This document shows, in pieces, positions 1-11,556 of a stretch of 64,000 bases of DNA. Made by a program: the position numbers and the translations under genes. The notes beneath the pieces were generated by a model. It was not told the DNA's origin, did no database searches, and saw only the letters and a list, made by a program, of their open reading frames with translations. Source of the stretch: Gordionus sp. m RMFG-2023 (taxonomy: Eukaryota; Nematomorpha; Gordioida; Chordodea; Parachordodidae); the NCBI RefSeq assembly GCF_954871325.1, contig NC_088775.1, positions 19,445,561 through 19,509,560 of the forward strand, given 5' to 3'. The first letter of the stretch is position 1, and every line of letters begins with the position of its first letter.

Positions 1-1700
1 ATAATGAAAGTGCGAAGATTTGTAGCTGTAGGAATGATTTGGGGATCAATTACCGAAACTTATACCATTGTATAGCCCGTTAATTGATCCTAATTGATCT
101 TCTATCCGGAAGGCAGCGGAATGAACCGTTACTGAGTTATGAGCAAAATAAGAAAGTGTTGGCACTTTGCCAAAACCGAAAATATAAAAAATCACGATCT
201 GAAACTTGGCAATTATTTAGGTTTTAATTTGTGTTTAATAATAATTTCCAAACCGGATAACGATATCACTAACCGCAACCGAGTTATGACCTGTTTTTAA
301 AGCGTGAAGTTGTAAGAATTTTTTTAAAAAGTGAGGATCAATTACCAAAAACTATACCAAATTGTGGTGCGTTAATTGATCCTCCAGAATCTTTAAACCG
401 CATATCAACGGAATGAACCGTTCGTGAGTTATAAGCTAAATAGAAAGGTTTTGGCATCTTGCCAAAATTAAAAATTTGAGCAATCATTTTTTTAGTTATA
501 GCCAGTCAAAAAAATTAAAGGCTATTGAGTTATAAACAAAATAATGAAAGTGTGAAGATTTGTAGCTGTAGGAACGATTTGAGGATCAATTACCGAAACT
601 TATACCATTAGATAGCCCGTTAATTGATCCTAATTGATCTTCTATCCGGAAAGCAGCAGAATGAACCGTTACTGAGTTATGAGCAAATTAAGAAAGTGCT
701 GGCACTTAGCCAAAACCGAAAATATAAAAGATCACGATCTGAAATTTGGCAATTATTTAGGCTTTAATTTGTGCGTTAATAATTTCCAAACCGGATATCG
801 ATATCACTAACCGCAACCGAGTTATGACGTGTTTTTAAAGCGTGAAGTTCTAAGAATTTTTTTAAAAGTGAGGATCAATTACCAAAAACTATACCAAATT
901 GTGGTGCGTTTAGTGATCCTCCAGAATCTTTAAACCGCATATCAACGGAATAAACCGTTCGTGAGTTATAAGCAAAACAAAAAAGTATTGGCACTTTGCC
1001 AAAACCGAAAATAAAAAGATCATGTTTTGAAACTTGGCAATTATGTAGTATTCAATACGTACATTAACAATCACCAAACCGGATATCGATATCACTAACC
1101 AATACCGAGTTATAACCGTTTTAAAAACGTTAAGTTGGCGGAGATATTTAAGCTGTAGGAACGATTTGAGGATCAATTACCGAAACTTATATCATTATAT
1201 AGCCCGTTAATTGATCCTAATTGATCTTCTATCCGGAAAGCAGCGGAATAAACCGTTACTGAGTTATGAGCAAATTAAAAAAGGGCTAGCACTTAGCCAA
1301 AACCGAAAATATAAAAGATCACGATCTGAAATTTGGCAATTATTTAGGCTTTAATTTGTGCGTTAATAATTTCCAAACAGGATATCGATATCATTAACCG
1401 CAACCGAGTTATGACCTGTTTTTAAAGCGTGAAGTTGTAAGAATTTTTTTAAAAAGTGAGGATCAATTACCAAAAACTATACCAAATTGTGGTGCGTTAA
1501 TTGATCCTCCAGAATCTTTAAACCGCATATCAACGGAATGAACCGTTCGTGAGTTATAAGCAAAACAAAAAGGTATTGGCACTTTGCCAAAATCTAAAAT
1601 TCGAATTTTATTTAGAGCCAATATTTAGTGCCTCAATTGATCCTCCGCATTTAAAAATAATGTCAAAAAAAATAAAGAAAAGTGATTTATTAACAATAAG
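1..1700. repeat. Left arm: alternating tandem blocks with palindromic GGATCAATTA motifs
   Basis: Two block types alternate about every 290 bp, giving units of about 540-590 bp. Block a (near 41, 582, 1170) and block b (near 336, 871, 1459) each carry ggatcaattacc followed 40-50 bp later by the inverse taattgatcc. Between blocks recur the near-palindrome gatatcgatatcactaacc and the phrase cgagttatgac. Copies are highly similar. Short ORFs here are by-products of the repeats. Confidence 0.8.
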
Positions 1701-2419
1701 TGTTTCAGGGACGTGACAAATTTTGTATTCTTTAACGATGAAACTTATTTCTTAGAGCTCCATTACTAGTGAGCACTTTAATAAGTTTAATAGCCCAAAT
1801 TAAAATGGTAGTTAATAACAAATAAATGGTGGTACACCAAAACAAAATCTAGAGCAGAAGAAAACATCCTATGCCATTATATAGTTATTTATTAGTTAAA
1901 TTTCGTATTTAATTTGGTTAGCCCCATTATAATTTTTTTTAAAAGCTATGTAAATAATTCAAGGTCAAATTTACCTGAGAAATTATGGAAGCACTGCCCT
2001 ATTAAATTATTACGATTTGCTAGGCCAATAATGTAGCTTTAAAGGCTATTATGTTTCTGTTATAAAAGTCTATTCCTTCCTAATTGATAGATCTCAACAT
2101 TTTTTAAACAAATATATTCGAAGATGTACTATTAATTTTGAATTACAATAGCTATCTAGAAAAATTATGTTTTTATAACTTTTTAATACTTGGTCGTTTC
2201 AATGTATACTTAATATCATTCTCAAAAATTACCCTAAAAACTTTATACAATGAATATATAATATTTTTAATACTTTATTCACAAATCCCATGTATATATT
2301 CCCAAATATCATCCTGGATTCAAATTATATCGCTACTAAATTTCATTTAACTTTGTTGTAGTAATATAAAAAATAGCCAAATATATCGGCCTTTATGGCT
2401 TTTGAATTTGTCCCTTTAT

Positions 2420-3050
2420 TTTAATCTCATATCTATATATATAATCCTCAAAAAACATCAATCAAATTTAGCCCATAGTATTTTTTAAAAAATATTTGTC
2501 CAATAAAAATCATAACATATAAATTAGTTACTGATCATAGTCAAATATATTTTTGTTATTAAATTATGTAATACTCTATTTCTTTTTTAATTATTGGAAG
2601 TTTGTCCTACTTAATTGACAAATTTTGATAAATTTATGTTAAATTATAATTTTAATCTATAAATTATTTAGCCATCTATCATCATATTAATATTTATTTT
2701 AATTACATTATATTTAAAAGTAGAAATGTAAATGTTTTATCTATTTTTTAGAATATAAATTATAAATATAAATAAATAAAATTTTATTATTTTGAAAATT
2801 TTTTTTATTGTGCACATAAATTAAAATAACTAAATATATACTTTATAAACATATTTTATCATAAATAATGTCATAGGTAATCAGTAATATTTTAACAAAG
2901 AATTTTCCTATGGGTCTCAAGAATAAGATAATTTAAAGATATTTTGATTCACAAAATATCCCTTTTAGTCTTAATAGGTTGGAATTAGTTTGAAAGGGGA
3001 GGGGGGGGGGGTAAAAAGAATAAAAATTAGATATTTAAATAAAAGGTAAC
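2420..3050. other. Unmatched insert in the left arm, with a G tract
   Basis: The mirrored arm reads straight from the equivalent of 2415 to the equivalent of 3050, so about 630 bp were inserted here or lost from the right arm. The stretch is AT-rich, has no convincing ORF, and carries a run of about a dozen G near 3000. Elsewhere in this window such G/C runs sit next to hAT termini, so a small degraded hAT remnant is possible, but no inverted termini were found. Confidence 0.4.
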
Positions 3051-3406
3051 ATTTGTCGTTGAAGAACAAAGAAAATTCTTATTCACCGTCATTTTTGACG
3101 GGCTATCTACAAGTAATATAATAGTGAATGTTGAAAAATAATATGAGCGATTAATAATATATTATTCAGAAAAGGAAAAAACATAGGTAATTTATTATAT
3201 TCGCTATATATATATTTATTATAAGCGCGGGGATGTAGCGTATTAATTAGTAATTGCTGTTGGGTCCTTTCGGTTTAAGTACACTTGGGTATTTCGTAGG
3301 AAATCTGTGGAATTGATTCAAACTTCATCCAATCGCCAGGTTGTTGTTGTAGGTACGGGCAGGCCCGAGATCAGGGAAAAGATCATAACGTTATCTAATA
3401 TCCCTG

Positions 3407-3690
3407 AGAAAGCTATCTATAAAAATTATAAATTATTTTAACTATATAATACTTGGTTCTCAGTTATTCAATTCGATGTACAGATATTGTGTAATATCCC
3501 TGGTTATTCAATTCGATTTACAGATATTGTGTAATATCCGTTAGAAAGCTATCTATAAAGATTATAAATTATTTTAACTATATAATACTTGGTTCTCAGT
3601 TATTCAATTCGATGTACAGATATTGTGTAATATCCCTGGTTATTCAATTCGATTTACAGATATTGTGTAATATCCGTTAGAAAGCTATCT
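3407..3690. repeat. 136-bp tandem duplication
   Basis: Two adjacent copies begin at 3407 and 3543, and a third start is seen at 3679 (agaaagctatctat). Each copy contains a smaller duplicated phrase of about 42 bp (ttattcaattcgat..acagatattgtgtaatatcc). The near identity of the copies indicates a recent duplication. It lies in the spacer of the inverted-repeat element. Confidence 0.85.
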
Positions 3691-3699
3691 ATTAATTAA

Positions 3700-4640
3700 T
3701 ATATATTTTATAAAGATTATATTTTTTTAGAAAATTTAATATAAAAAAAAAATTTTTTTTTTGCCCCAACCATGACAGACTCTGTGTACGTTGGGACACA
3801 CATATGTGATAGTTGGGACACTCGTGAAATAGAGGTCTAAATAAATTTAAAAATTTAAAATCAATAATCCAGTAAGACTAGATATGACACATATGATTTT
3901 ATTGATAGTGTAATTCATAATCAATAACTATATAAAAAAAATTTTAGCAAAATTTAGCAAATTTATTTTGAGAAAAAAAAATTGTAAAAAAAAATTTCAT
4001 TTAATCATAAACATAGTGAAAGATAAGTATTTAATTATTCATTATTCAAAATACTAAATTAATAATAAAATTATAAAATAAGCTAAAATGGCGCATCCCA
4101 ACTATACTATGACCGAGCCACTAACTTTATAAATATCAACCAAAATCATATTAATTCATGTTTATTGATTCCAAAAGTTTGCCAGATTGGGAAATAGGTT
4201 TAAACTTTCCTAAAATCTATTTATTATGATTTTTGAAACGATAAAAGCAAATATTTTATATTAATTTTGGTATGCCCAAAACTTCTTCTGTAAAAATTAA
4301 AATACTAAATATTTTTCAAAATTTTTTTAGCTAATCATGTATGACGTAATTATCTATGTTAAGCTCAAATTTCCAGTCTTATAAATAATAGCTCAAATTA
4401 TAATCAGAGTGTCCTAACGTTCCCTTGTACTAAATGTACCCATATAATTTAAAAAATAAAATTTAAAAATCTTACCAAATTTAATTACGATGAAATATTT
4501 ATTTATGATTTTTAAAAGAATTTTAGTTAATGAAAAAGATTGATTTATTAACACATCTGGTTAATATTTAAAATTAATTAAACATTATAATTAATAAAAA
4601 AATAATTTCTAGCATATTTATTAATATTATAAAAAAATGA
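3700..4640. other. Spacer of the inverted-repeat element, no gene seen
   Basis: AT-rich sequence with no ORF of useful length on either strand. Several short GC-richer phrases recur, such as gttgggacac near 3797 and 3823. I see no coding, RNA-gene or transposon-terminus signal. Confidence 0.4.
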
Positions 4641-5129
4641 TATTAATCACAACAACAGTAATTAATTAGAACACAACGCCCCCAACGCTTATAATAAATA
4701 TATATCGTGATTAAAACAAATTATACTGTTGTTGCTTTTTCTGATTTATATAATACTATTCGTACATAATATTATTCACCATTCCTTCACTATTATATTA
4801 CATAAAAAATCTTCGACAGATTAAAATATAACGACAAGTACAAAAGCCATAAAAGCCGATATACTTGGCTAAATTAAATAATACATAATTTTTCTAGATA
4901 GCTACTTGTAATTCAAGTTTACTTACATTCTTCTAATATTTTTTAAAATAGTTAAGATCTATCAATAAAAAAGGAATATACTTTTATAAATATAATAGCC
5001 TTTTGAGCTTTATCATTGGCCTTTTAAATCGATAAAATTTAATAATATCCATAATTTGTCGGGTCGAAATTTGACCTTGAAATATTTATTGTTGATAACT
5101 TACTTTTCTTTAATTTTTTTGACATTCCT

Positions 5130-6665
5130 TTTAAATGCGGAGGATCAATTGAGGCACTAAATACTGGCTCTAAATAAAATTGGAATTTTAGATTTTGATA
5201 AAATGCCAAAACTTTTCTATTTTGCATATAACTCACCAACGGTTCATTCCGCTGGTATGGGGTTTATAGATTCTGGAGGATCAATTAACGTACTACAATT
5301 TGGCACAATTATCGGTAATTGATCCTCACTTTTTAAATTAATTCTTCTTACTTAACGTTTTTAAAACGGTTATAACTCGGTATTGGTTAGTGATATCGAT
5401 ATTCGATTTGGTGATTGTTAATGTACGTATTGAATACTACATAATTGCCAAGTTTCAAAACATGATCTTTTTTATTTTCGGTTTTGGCAGTTTTGGCAAA
5501 GTGCCAATACTTTTTTGTTTAGCTTATAACTCACGAACGGTTCATTCCGTTGATATGCGGTTTAAAGATTCTGGAGGATCAATTAACGCACCACAATTTG
5601 GTATAGTTTTTGGTAATTGATCCTCACTTTTTAAAAAAATTCTTAGAACTTCACGCTTTAAAAACAGGTCATAACTCGGTTGCGGTTAGTGATATCGATA
5701 TCCGGTTTGAAAATTATTAACGCACAAATTATAGCCTAAATAATTGCCAAATTTTAGATCGTGATCTTTTATATTTTCGGTTTTGGCTAAGTGCCAGCAC
5801 TTTCTTAATTTGCTCATAACTCAGTAACGGTTCATTCTGCTGCTTTCCGGATAGAAGATCAATTAGGATCAATTAACGGGCTATACAATGGTATAAGTTT
5901 CGGTAATTGATCCTCAAATCGTTCCTACAGCTGCAAATCTTCACACTTTCATTATTTTGCTTATAACTCAATAGCCTTTAATTTTTTTGACATTCCGTTT
6001 GAAGAATACGGAGGATCAATTAAGGTACTAAATATTGGCTATAACTAAAAAAATGATTGCTCAAATTTTTAATTTTGGCAAGATGCCAAAACCTTTCTAT
6101 TTTGCTTATAACTCACGAACGGTTCATTCCGTTGATATGCGGTTTAAAGATTCTGGAGGATCAATTAACGCACCACAATTTGGTATAGTTTTTGGTAATT
6201 GATCCTCACTTTTTAAAAAAATTCTTACAACTTCACGCTTTAAAAACAGGTCATAACTCGGTTGCGGTTAGTGATATCGTTATCCGGTTTGGAAATTATT
6301 AACGCACAAATTAAAACCTAAATAATTGCCAAGTTTCAGATCGTGATTTTTTATATTTTCGGTTTTGGCAAAGTGCCAACACTTTCTTATTTTGCTCATA
6401 ACTCAGTAACGGTTTATTCCGCTGCTTTCCGGATAGAAGATCCATTAGGATCAATTAACGGGCTATACAATGGTATAAGTTTCGGAAATTGATCCCTAAA
6501 TCATTCCTACAGCTACAAATCTTCGCACTTTCATTATTTTGCTTATAACTCAATAACCTTTCATTCCGCTGATGTCTGGTTTGAAGATCAATTAGGATCA
6601 ATTAAGACTCTAAATAATGGCATAGGTTTTGGTAATTGATCCTTACATCGTTCTTACAACTTCAC
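5130..6665. repeat. Right arm: inverted copy of the block array
   Basis: This is the same set of blocks as 1-1700 in reverse complement, for example ggaggatcaattaacgcacc near 5574 and 6163 and the a-type blocks near 5860 and 6450. Two short extra pieces occur near 6010 and 6590. The last recognisable motif (ggtaattgatcc) ends near 6640, after which ordinary AT-rich sequence resumes. This fixes the right end of the element to about 6665. Confidence 0.75.
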
Positions 6666-6689
6666 AGACCTATAAAATTGATATATTTA

Positions 6690-6785
6690 AAAAAATATTC
6701 CAAAGCCCGATCCAACCCGACCCGAATTTTTTTTAAAAATATTAGGCCCGAACCCGATTCTCATACTTTTGCAGATCTCTAATAA
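6690..6785. repeat. Cytosine-rich transposon subterminal remnant
   Basis: A cluster of cccgatccaacccgacccg and aggcccgaacccg lies in AT-rich DNA and ends in gcagatctcta. The same style of GGCC/CGGG islands ending in a gcaggtctct or cagatcact phrase occurs at about 23220-23455 and 23870-24148. They look like ends of one hAT-like family, but I did not find a matching opposite terminus here. Confidence 0.4.
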
Positions 6786-6869
6786 GAATTATTACTGTTT
6801 TATTAATATACTCATTTGTTATCATTAAAATAATACATAGTTAAATAAAGGGATGTTATTTATACTAAA

Positions 6870-7291
6870 GTATTTTAAAAATAAATAAAATCTATAATGA
6901 AATCCTCTGCAAAATTTTGTTATATGCAAAAATTTAATTAAACTAATTTTTTTTAACATAAAATAAGATATATTGAGTGTCATAAAAAATGGGAGATAGG
7001 TGGGGGGGGGGCGATTTTATTCTTCTTTCTACACCGATTGGATTAAATTAATTTACAATTGACTAAACTTTGATAAAATTTTCAGAATAATGCTTTCAGT
7101 CGCGTAATAATCATAAATTTGGTCAAAATTTTGTTACTAATATTTTTTTTAATTTATGATAGCTACTATAGTGGTTAGACACTAATAAAGCACAAAAATT
7201 GGCAAATTTTTAAAATATGGCTTGGGGGCGAAGCCCCAAAAAAATTTGACACCCCCCCCCCCTCCATGGATCAATCCTGGCTACGCCACTA
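6870..7291. mobile_element. hAT right-end relic (ZMYM1-like family)
   Basis: The segment ends in a C run followed by ctggctacgccacta, the same terminus as the intact hAT at 45869-47582 (ctggttacgccactg). The stretch before it (aaaattttgttatatg... then a G run near 7003) also resembles that element's 3' region. No left terminus or transposase remains. It is a truncated relic of the same family. Confidence 0.55.
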
Positions 7292-7489
7292 TGTAAATAT
7301 AATTTATTTTCAAAATTAAAATTATCTAAATAAATAAAATAGAATATGGAAGAAAGAGTAGTTCATATATTTAAAATTTGTATAGAACAGATATGTTATA
7401 TAGAAAATATAACACCCATAATAAATTTAAAAATCAAAAATATATTTCCGTTAGATGGCGTAATAGACTAAAAATTTAGTTTGTAATTA

Positions 7490-8645
7490 AAAAAAATATG
7501 AATTATAGGAGCATAATTTTTTACTTTGGATTAATATATTTGTACAAGCTATATAATCATAAAATGAAAAAAAATTTAAGTTTCCATCATTATTTTTTGA
7601 GTTACGATGTCAATTCTCAGTTTAGTCAAAATTTTTTAGATTTTTGGGATTTTAAAAATATTTTATTTTTTTTCTTCATTTGTGTTACTCATATAAACAT
7701 AAAATGAAAAAAATTTTAAGTTTCAGTCATTACTTTTGAGTTATGATGTTAATTCTCAGTTTAGTCATAATTTTTTATATTTTTGGGATTTTAAAAATAT
7801 TTTATTTTTTGACTCATTATGTGTAAACTTACTCATATAAATATAAAATGAAAAAAATTTTAAGTTTTCGTCATTACTTTTTGAGTTATGATGTCAATTC
7901 TCAGTTTAGTCAAAAAAATTTTGATTTTTGGGATTTTAAAAATATTTTATTTTTTGACTCATTATGTGTAAACTTACTCATATAAACATAAAATGAAAAA
8001 AATTTTAAGTTTTCGTCATTACTTTTTGAGTTATGATGTCAATTCTCAGTTTAGTCAAAATTTTTTAGATTTTAAAAATATTTTATTTTTTTGACTGATT
8101 TTGTGTAAACTTACTCACATAAACATAAAATGAAAAAAATTTTAAGTTTCCATCATTATTTTTTGAGTTATGATGTAAATTCTCAGTTTAGTCAAAATTT
8201 TATAGATTTTAAAAATATTTTATTTTTTTGACTCATTTCGTGTAAACTTACTCATATAAACATAAAATGAAAAAAAAATTAAGTTTCCATCCTTATATTT
8301 TGAGTTATGATGTCAATTCTCTTAGTCAAAATTTTTTAGATTTTTGGGATTATTATATTTTTATGACTCATTTTGTGTAAACCTACTCATATAAACATAA
8401 AATGAAAAAAATTTTAAGTTTCCATCATTATTTTTAGAGTTATGATATCAATTCTCAGTTTAGTCAAAATTTTTTAGATTTTAAAAATATTTTATTTTTT
8501 TGACACATTTTGTGTAAACTTATTCATATAAACATAAAATGCAAAAAATTTTAAGTTTCCATCATTATTTTTTGTACTATGATGTCAATTCTCAGTTTAG
8601 TCAAAATTTTTTAGATTTTTGGTATTTTAAAAATATTTTATAGCC
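7490..8645. repeat. Tandem array, about eight copies of a ~140-bp unit
   Basis: The phrase cataaaatgaaaaaaa recurs near 7557, 7697, 7845, 7987, 8124, 8262, 8395 and 8532. It is followed each time by ttaagttt.catcatta, gagttatgatgtcaattctcag and ttttagatttttggg. Spacing is 134-146 bp. Short ORFs in it are products of the repeat. I see no flanking transposon termini. Confidence 0.85.
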
Positions 8646-10580
8646 GTAATTGATAATGCGAAAAAAATAAGAAATTAAAAATCTGATGGCCAGAAAATTC
8701 GTAGAAAAATTTGGACCCTGACTTACTTTTAGTAAATTTTTACTACCCATAATAGGTTTGTTTGCAAATTTTGTGCCATGCCTCGGGCAATTTTTCTTAA
8801 ATTACGCACCGGCTCGACAAATAATTTAGCTCGCCGAATCGAGTGGCTTATCGAAAAATGCAAACCTTTGGATCTTTTTAACTGAAATTGAAAGTTGGAG
8901 AAGAGACAATGCTTTTATTTGCCAAATATTTAACACACGTCATCTCTAGTATAGAAATAATGAATGATTCTTTTTATAGACAGTCAAATTGTTTTGTCCA
9001 AATTCTGGTGATAAATGTTTAGTGGATAATATCTTATGATTTTAGATAATCTTATTTTGGTCACCTCGTCGGTTTTACAATCTGCTTTATGAATTTAACG
9101 AATCAAATGCAGCGTATATATATATATAGTAGAAAAGTATTTCCTTAATACGATTAAAACATTTAATAAAATATAACATGTCGCTTATAAATGTTAAATT
9201 TATAAATAACTTTATAATCAAAAATATGCCTAAAATTTTAGCAACACTGTGGCTTGATGAGCAGCAACTTTTTGATGGCAGCATCAGTTTGATCAAAATT
9301 TAAAGGCGGCGGCACACCGATCTAATCATGTTCGACACAAGGAGTAATATAATAAATTTCCTTAGGGTTATAAAATTAAACAAAATCTGAATTTACTGCA
9401 ACAATATAGAAGTTGAATGAAAGCCAAAAGTAAATTATCCAAGCTTAGAGATTTTGTCCATGGCAGAAAAGTTTAATCATCTATTGTCCAAATTTCAAGA
9501 CTTGTGTAATAATAATTTGCTCGTAAGTCGTTTTTTAAATTTGGCAAAATCTTGCCGACTAACAGCACTAGCTTAATCCGACTCGTTAGAAACATAATCC
9601 TTTTAGTGTTGATATAATAAAAAAATTAAATGTTTTGTTAATAAAGACTAGACGACAAAATCTAATATAATTTACATATTAGAGAAATTAAGGGCACAAT
9701 GGACCAGATTTCGCAAAAATCTTAAAATCTTATTAAATCATAAAGATGAACAAAAATGATTGCCAGTATCCTCAAACGGTATGTTGATTAATGATATATC
9801 ATATGTATATAGCTCTTTTTTTCGTAAACTAATTTTTGAAAATTGATTTTTTCAAGTAAAAAAACATAGGGCACATTAGACCAAGTAACCTGGTATATAA
9901 GAACACACATAGAACCATATAAAAATATTTTTGAATAATGAAACATTTTTTTATTAATAAAGGCTATAGGAAACACTAAAAATTTTATGATCAAATAAAA
10001 AAAAATAATAATTTTTTATATAAATGGTCCTACGCACCCTCCCTAGTCTTCAGTCAGTCGTGATTAAATATAATATGAGAAAACTTTTATCATAGGAAAA
10101 AAATTTTTGTCGAGGTGTATATCATATTGATCATTTACATCATTAAATAATATATATATAATTAAACTCATGTGCCATCTTAGTCAGCTATGTCACCCCC
10201 CCCCCCCCCCAACATTTTATTTGCATTCAAAATTTATTTATATGATAATAGTATAGTGCTTACATATAAATTAATTTTATTAAAATTTTTAAAATGTGTC
10301 ACCGCACGTCATTAATTTATTAGTGCAAACAAAAAATTAAGCACCGCTGATTTATATCTCGGCGTATAAGTCTAAATATACAAGGGATTAATTTAAAATA
10401 TAAAAAAATTACTAAAAGATTTACCTTGAAGATATTTCAAAACAAAGATTGTTTGAAAATGCTTAGATTTTGTAATCAAATATTACCTAAAATTCCAAAT
10501 CTTTTTTGAAAAAAGTAAACCTTTTGTGATTACTATTCATAAAAAATATTACTAAAAAAGAATTTCTGATCTTCTTTTAA
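8646..10580. other. Non-coding stretch, no gene supported
   Basis: I see no recognisable gene. A 35-codon ORF begins at 8778 (MPRAIFLKLRTG...), in a patch that is less AT-rich, but nothing identifies it. A C run of about 16 bases lies near 10197, comparable with those beside hAT termini elsewhere, but no inverted termini flank it. Confidence 0.4.
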
Positions 10581-11172
10581 TCCTTCAATACTCCGGTGGG
10601 GTATATGAAACCCCAGGCATGCTAGAAATGATATTGCATAAAAACAGTTAAATATTATTATCTGGATTTTTCAGTAGCTTGATCAAATATATCTTAGAAT
10701 CTATATTCCAAATTTCATACATTTCGGTTGAGTAGTTTTTAAGATATAAGCATTTTGTGACTGATTGGGGTTTGTGAGACCCCACCAGAGTAAATTTGTA
10801 TGTTCTATATTTTTTTATATTTGAATGTATTAGTGTAATTTTTTTTTCATATTGAAGAATAAAGATCCAAGTTATAAATTATCATGATTATATGATATAT
10901 AAGTTAATTTTTTCAATTAATATTTTAAATTTAAAAAGTTAGCTTTTTTTAGAAAATTTTGGGACAAATTATATTACTCCCCATCATTTTTAATTTAAAC
11001 TTAAGAAATAAAAATAAATAATTATTTTATCAGGTTTAAGGTTAGTTCTATCTTATATCCAAATATTAAATCTAAATAATGAATATAACTGGAGATATAT
11101 GCATTTGAAATTGGGGTTTATTAAACCCCACCCGAGTATTAACTTGATTTTTTTCACCGGAGTATTGAAGGG
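10581..11172. mobile_element. piggyBac-like MITE with TTAA target duplication
   Basis: The left end reads ttaa then tccttcaatactccggtg. The right end is its inverse, caccggagtattgaaggg, followed by ttaa (11173-11176). Inverted termini flanked by TTAA are the hallmark of piggyBac transposons. The 592-bp interior has no ORF but carries three short stem phrases of the form ggggt..accccc (near 10600, 10770 and 11115), which could be subterminal binding or hairpin sites. It is non-autonomous. The family assignment rests on termini and target only. Confidence 0.75.
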
Positions 11173-11176
11173 TTAA

Positions 11177-11556
11177 AAAAAATCTTAAATTTTATGATCT
11201 TCAAAGATTCTTTGCTCAAAAATTTAAAATCTTTGGATTTTTTCCAGACACTGAAATATACAATATTTATGGTATTTAAATAACGGTAGCAAGCCAACCA
11301 AAATTTTGAATGTAACGTTTGCCTAATATATATGTTATTAAATAATTATAACCGCCACGTTTTATCAATAATTAACAATAATATATATAAATATCATTTT
11401 TAAATATAAATTAAAGTTTGATTGGATATTCATATAAAACAAAATGTAAAAAAAATAGTGAGCAAATGTTGTGTCAAAATTTTACCAAATGGTGCTCTAT
11501 GATTTAATTTAAAGAAAAATTATAAACCGATTTGAAAGGAAATGTAAATAATAGAT
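11177..11556. other. Downstream flank of argininosuccinate synthase
   Basis: AT-rich sequence between the MITE and the last exon of argininosuccinate synthase. It should hold the 3' UTR. No canonical AATAAA is evident on the minus strand within about 60 bp of the stop codon. Confidence 0.35.

Larger units (their letters stand above)
1..6665. mobile_element. Giant inverted-repeat (foldback-like) element, left end outside window
   Basis: Positions 1-1700 reappear in reverse complement at about 5130-6660. The symmetry continues inward: 1975-2420 mirrors about 4840-5040, and 3050-3260 mirrors about 4640-4840. This leaves a central spacer of roughly 1.4 kb. The left arm also holds an unmatched insert (about 2420-3050). 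The last right-hand block (about 6544-6660) has no partner because the left arm is cut by the window edge. No ORF of transposase size lies in the spacer, so the element looks non-autonomous. The architecture resembles foldback elements, whose long terminal inverted repeats are internally repetitive. That class assignment is inference, because no target duplication can be checked with only one end in view. Confidence 0.7.

Noticed and set aside
5390-5620. Open frame of 76 codons in the right arm of the inverted-repeat element, and a similar 88-codon frame at 910-1176 on the other strand
   Set aside because: Both are readings of the repeated blocks in mirror-image arms, with no protein-like character.
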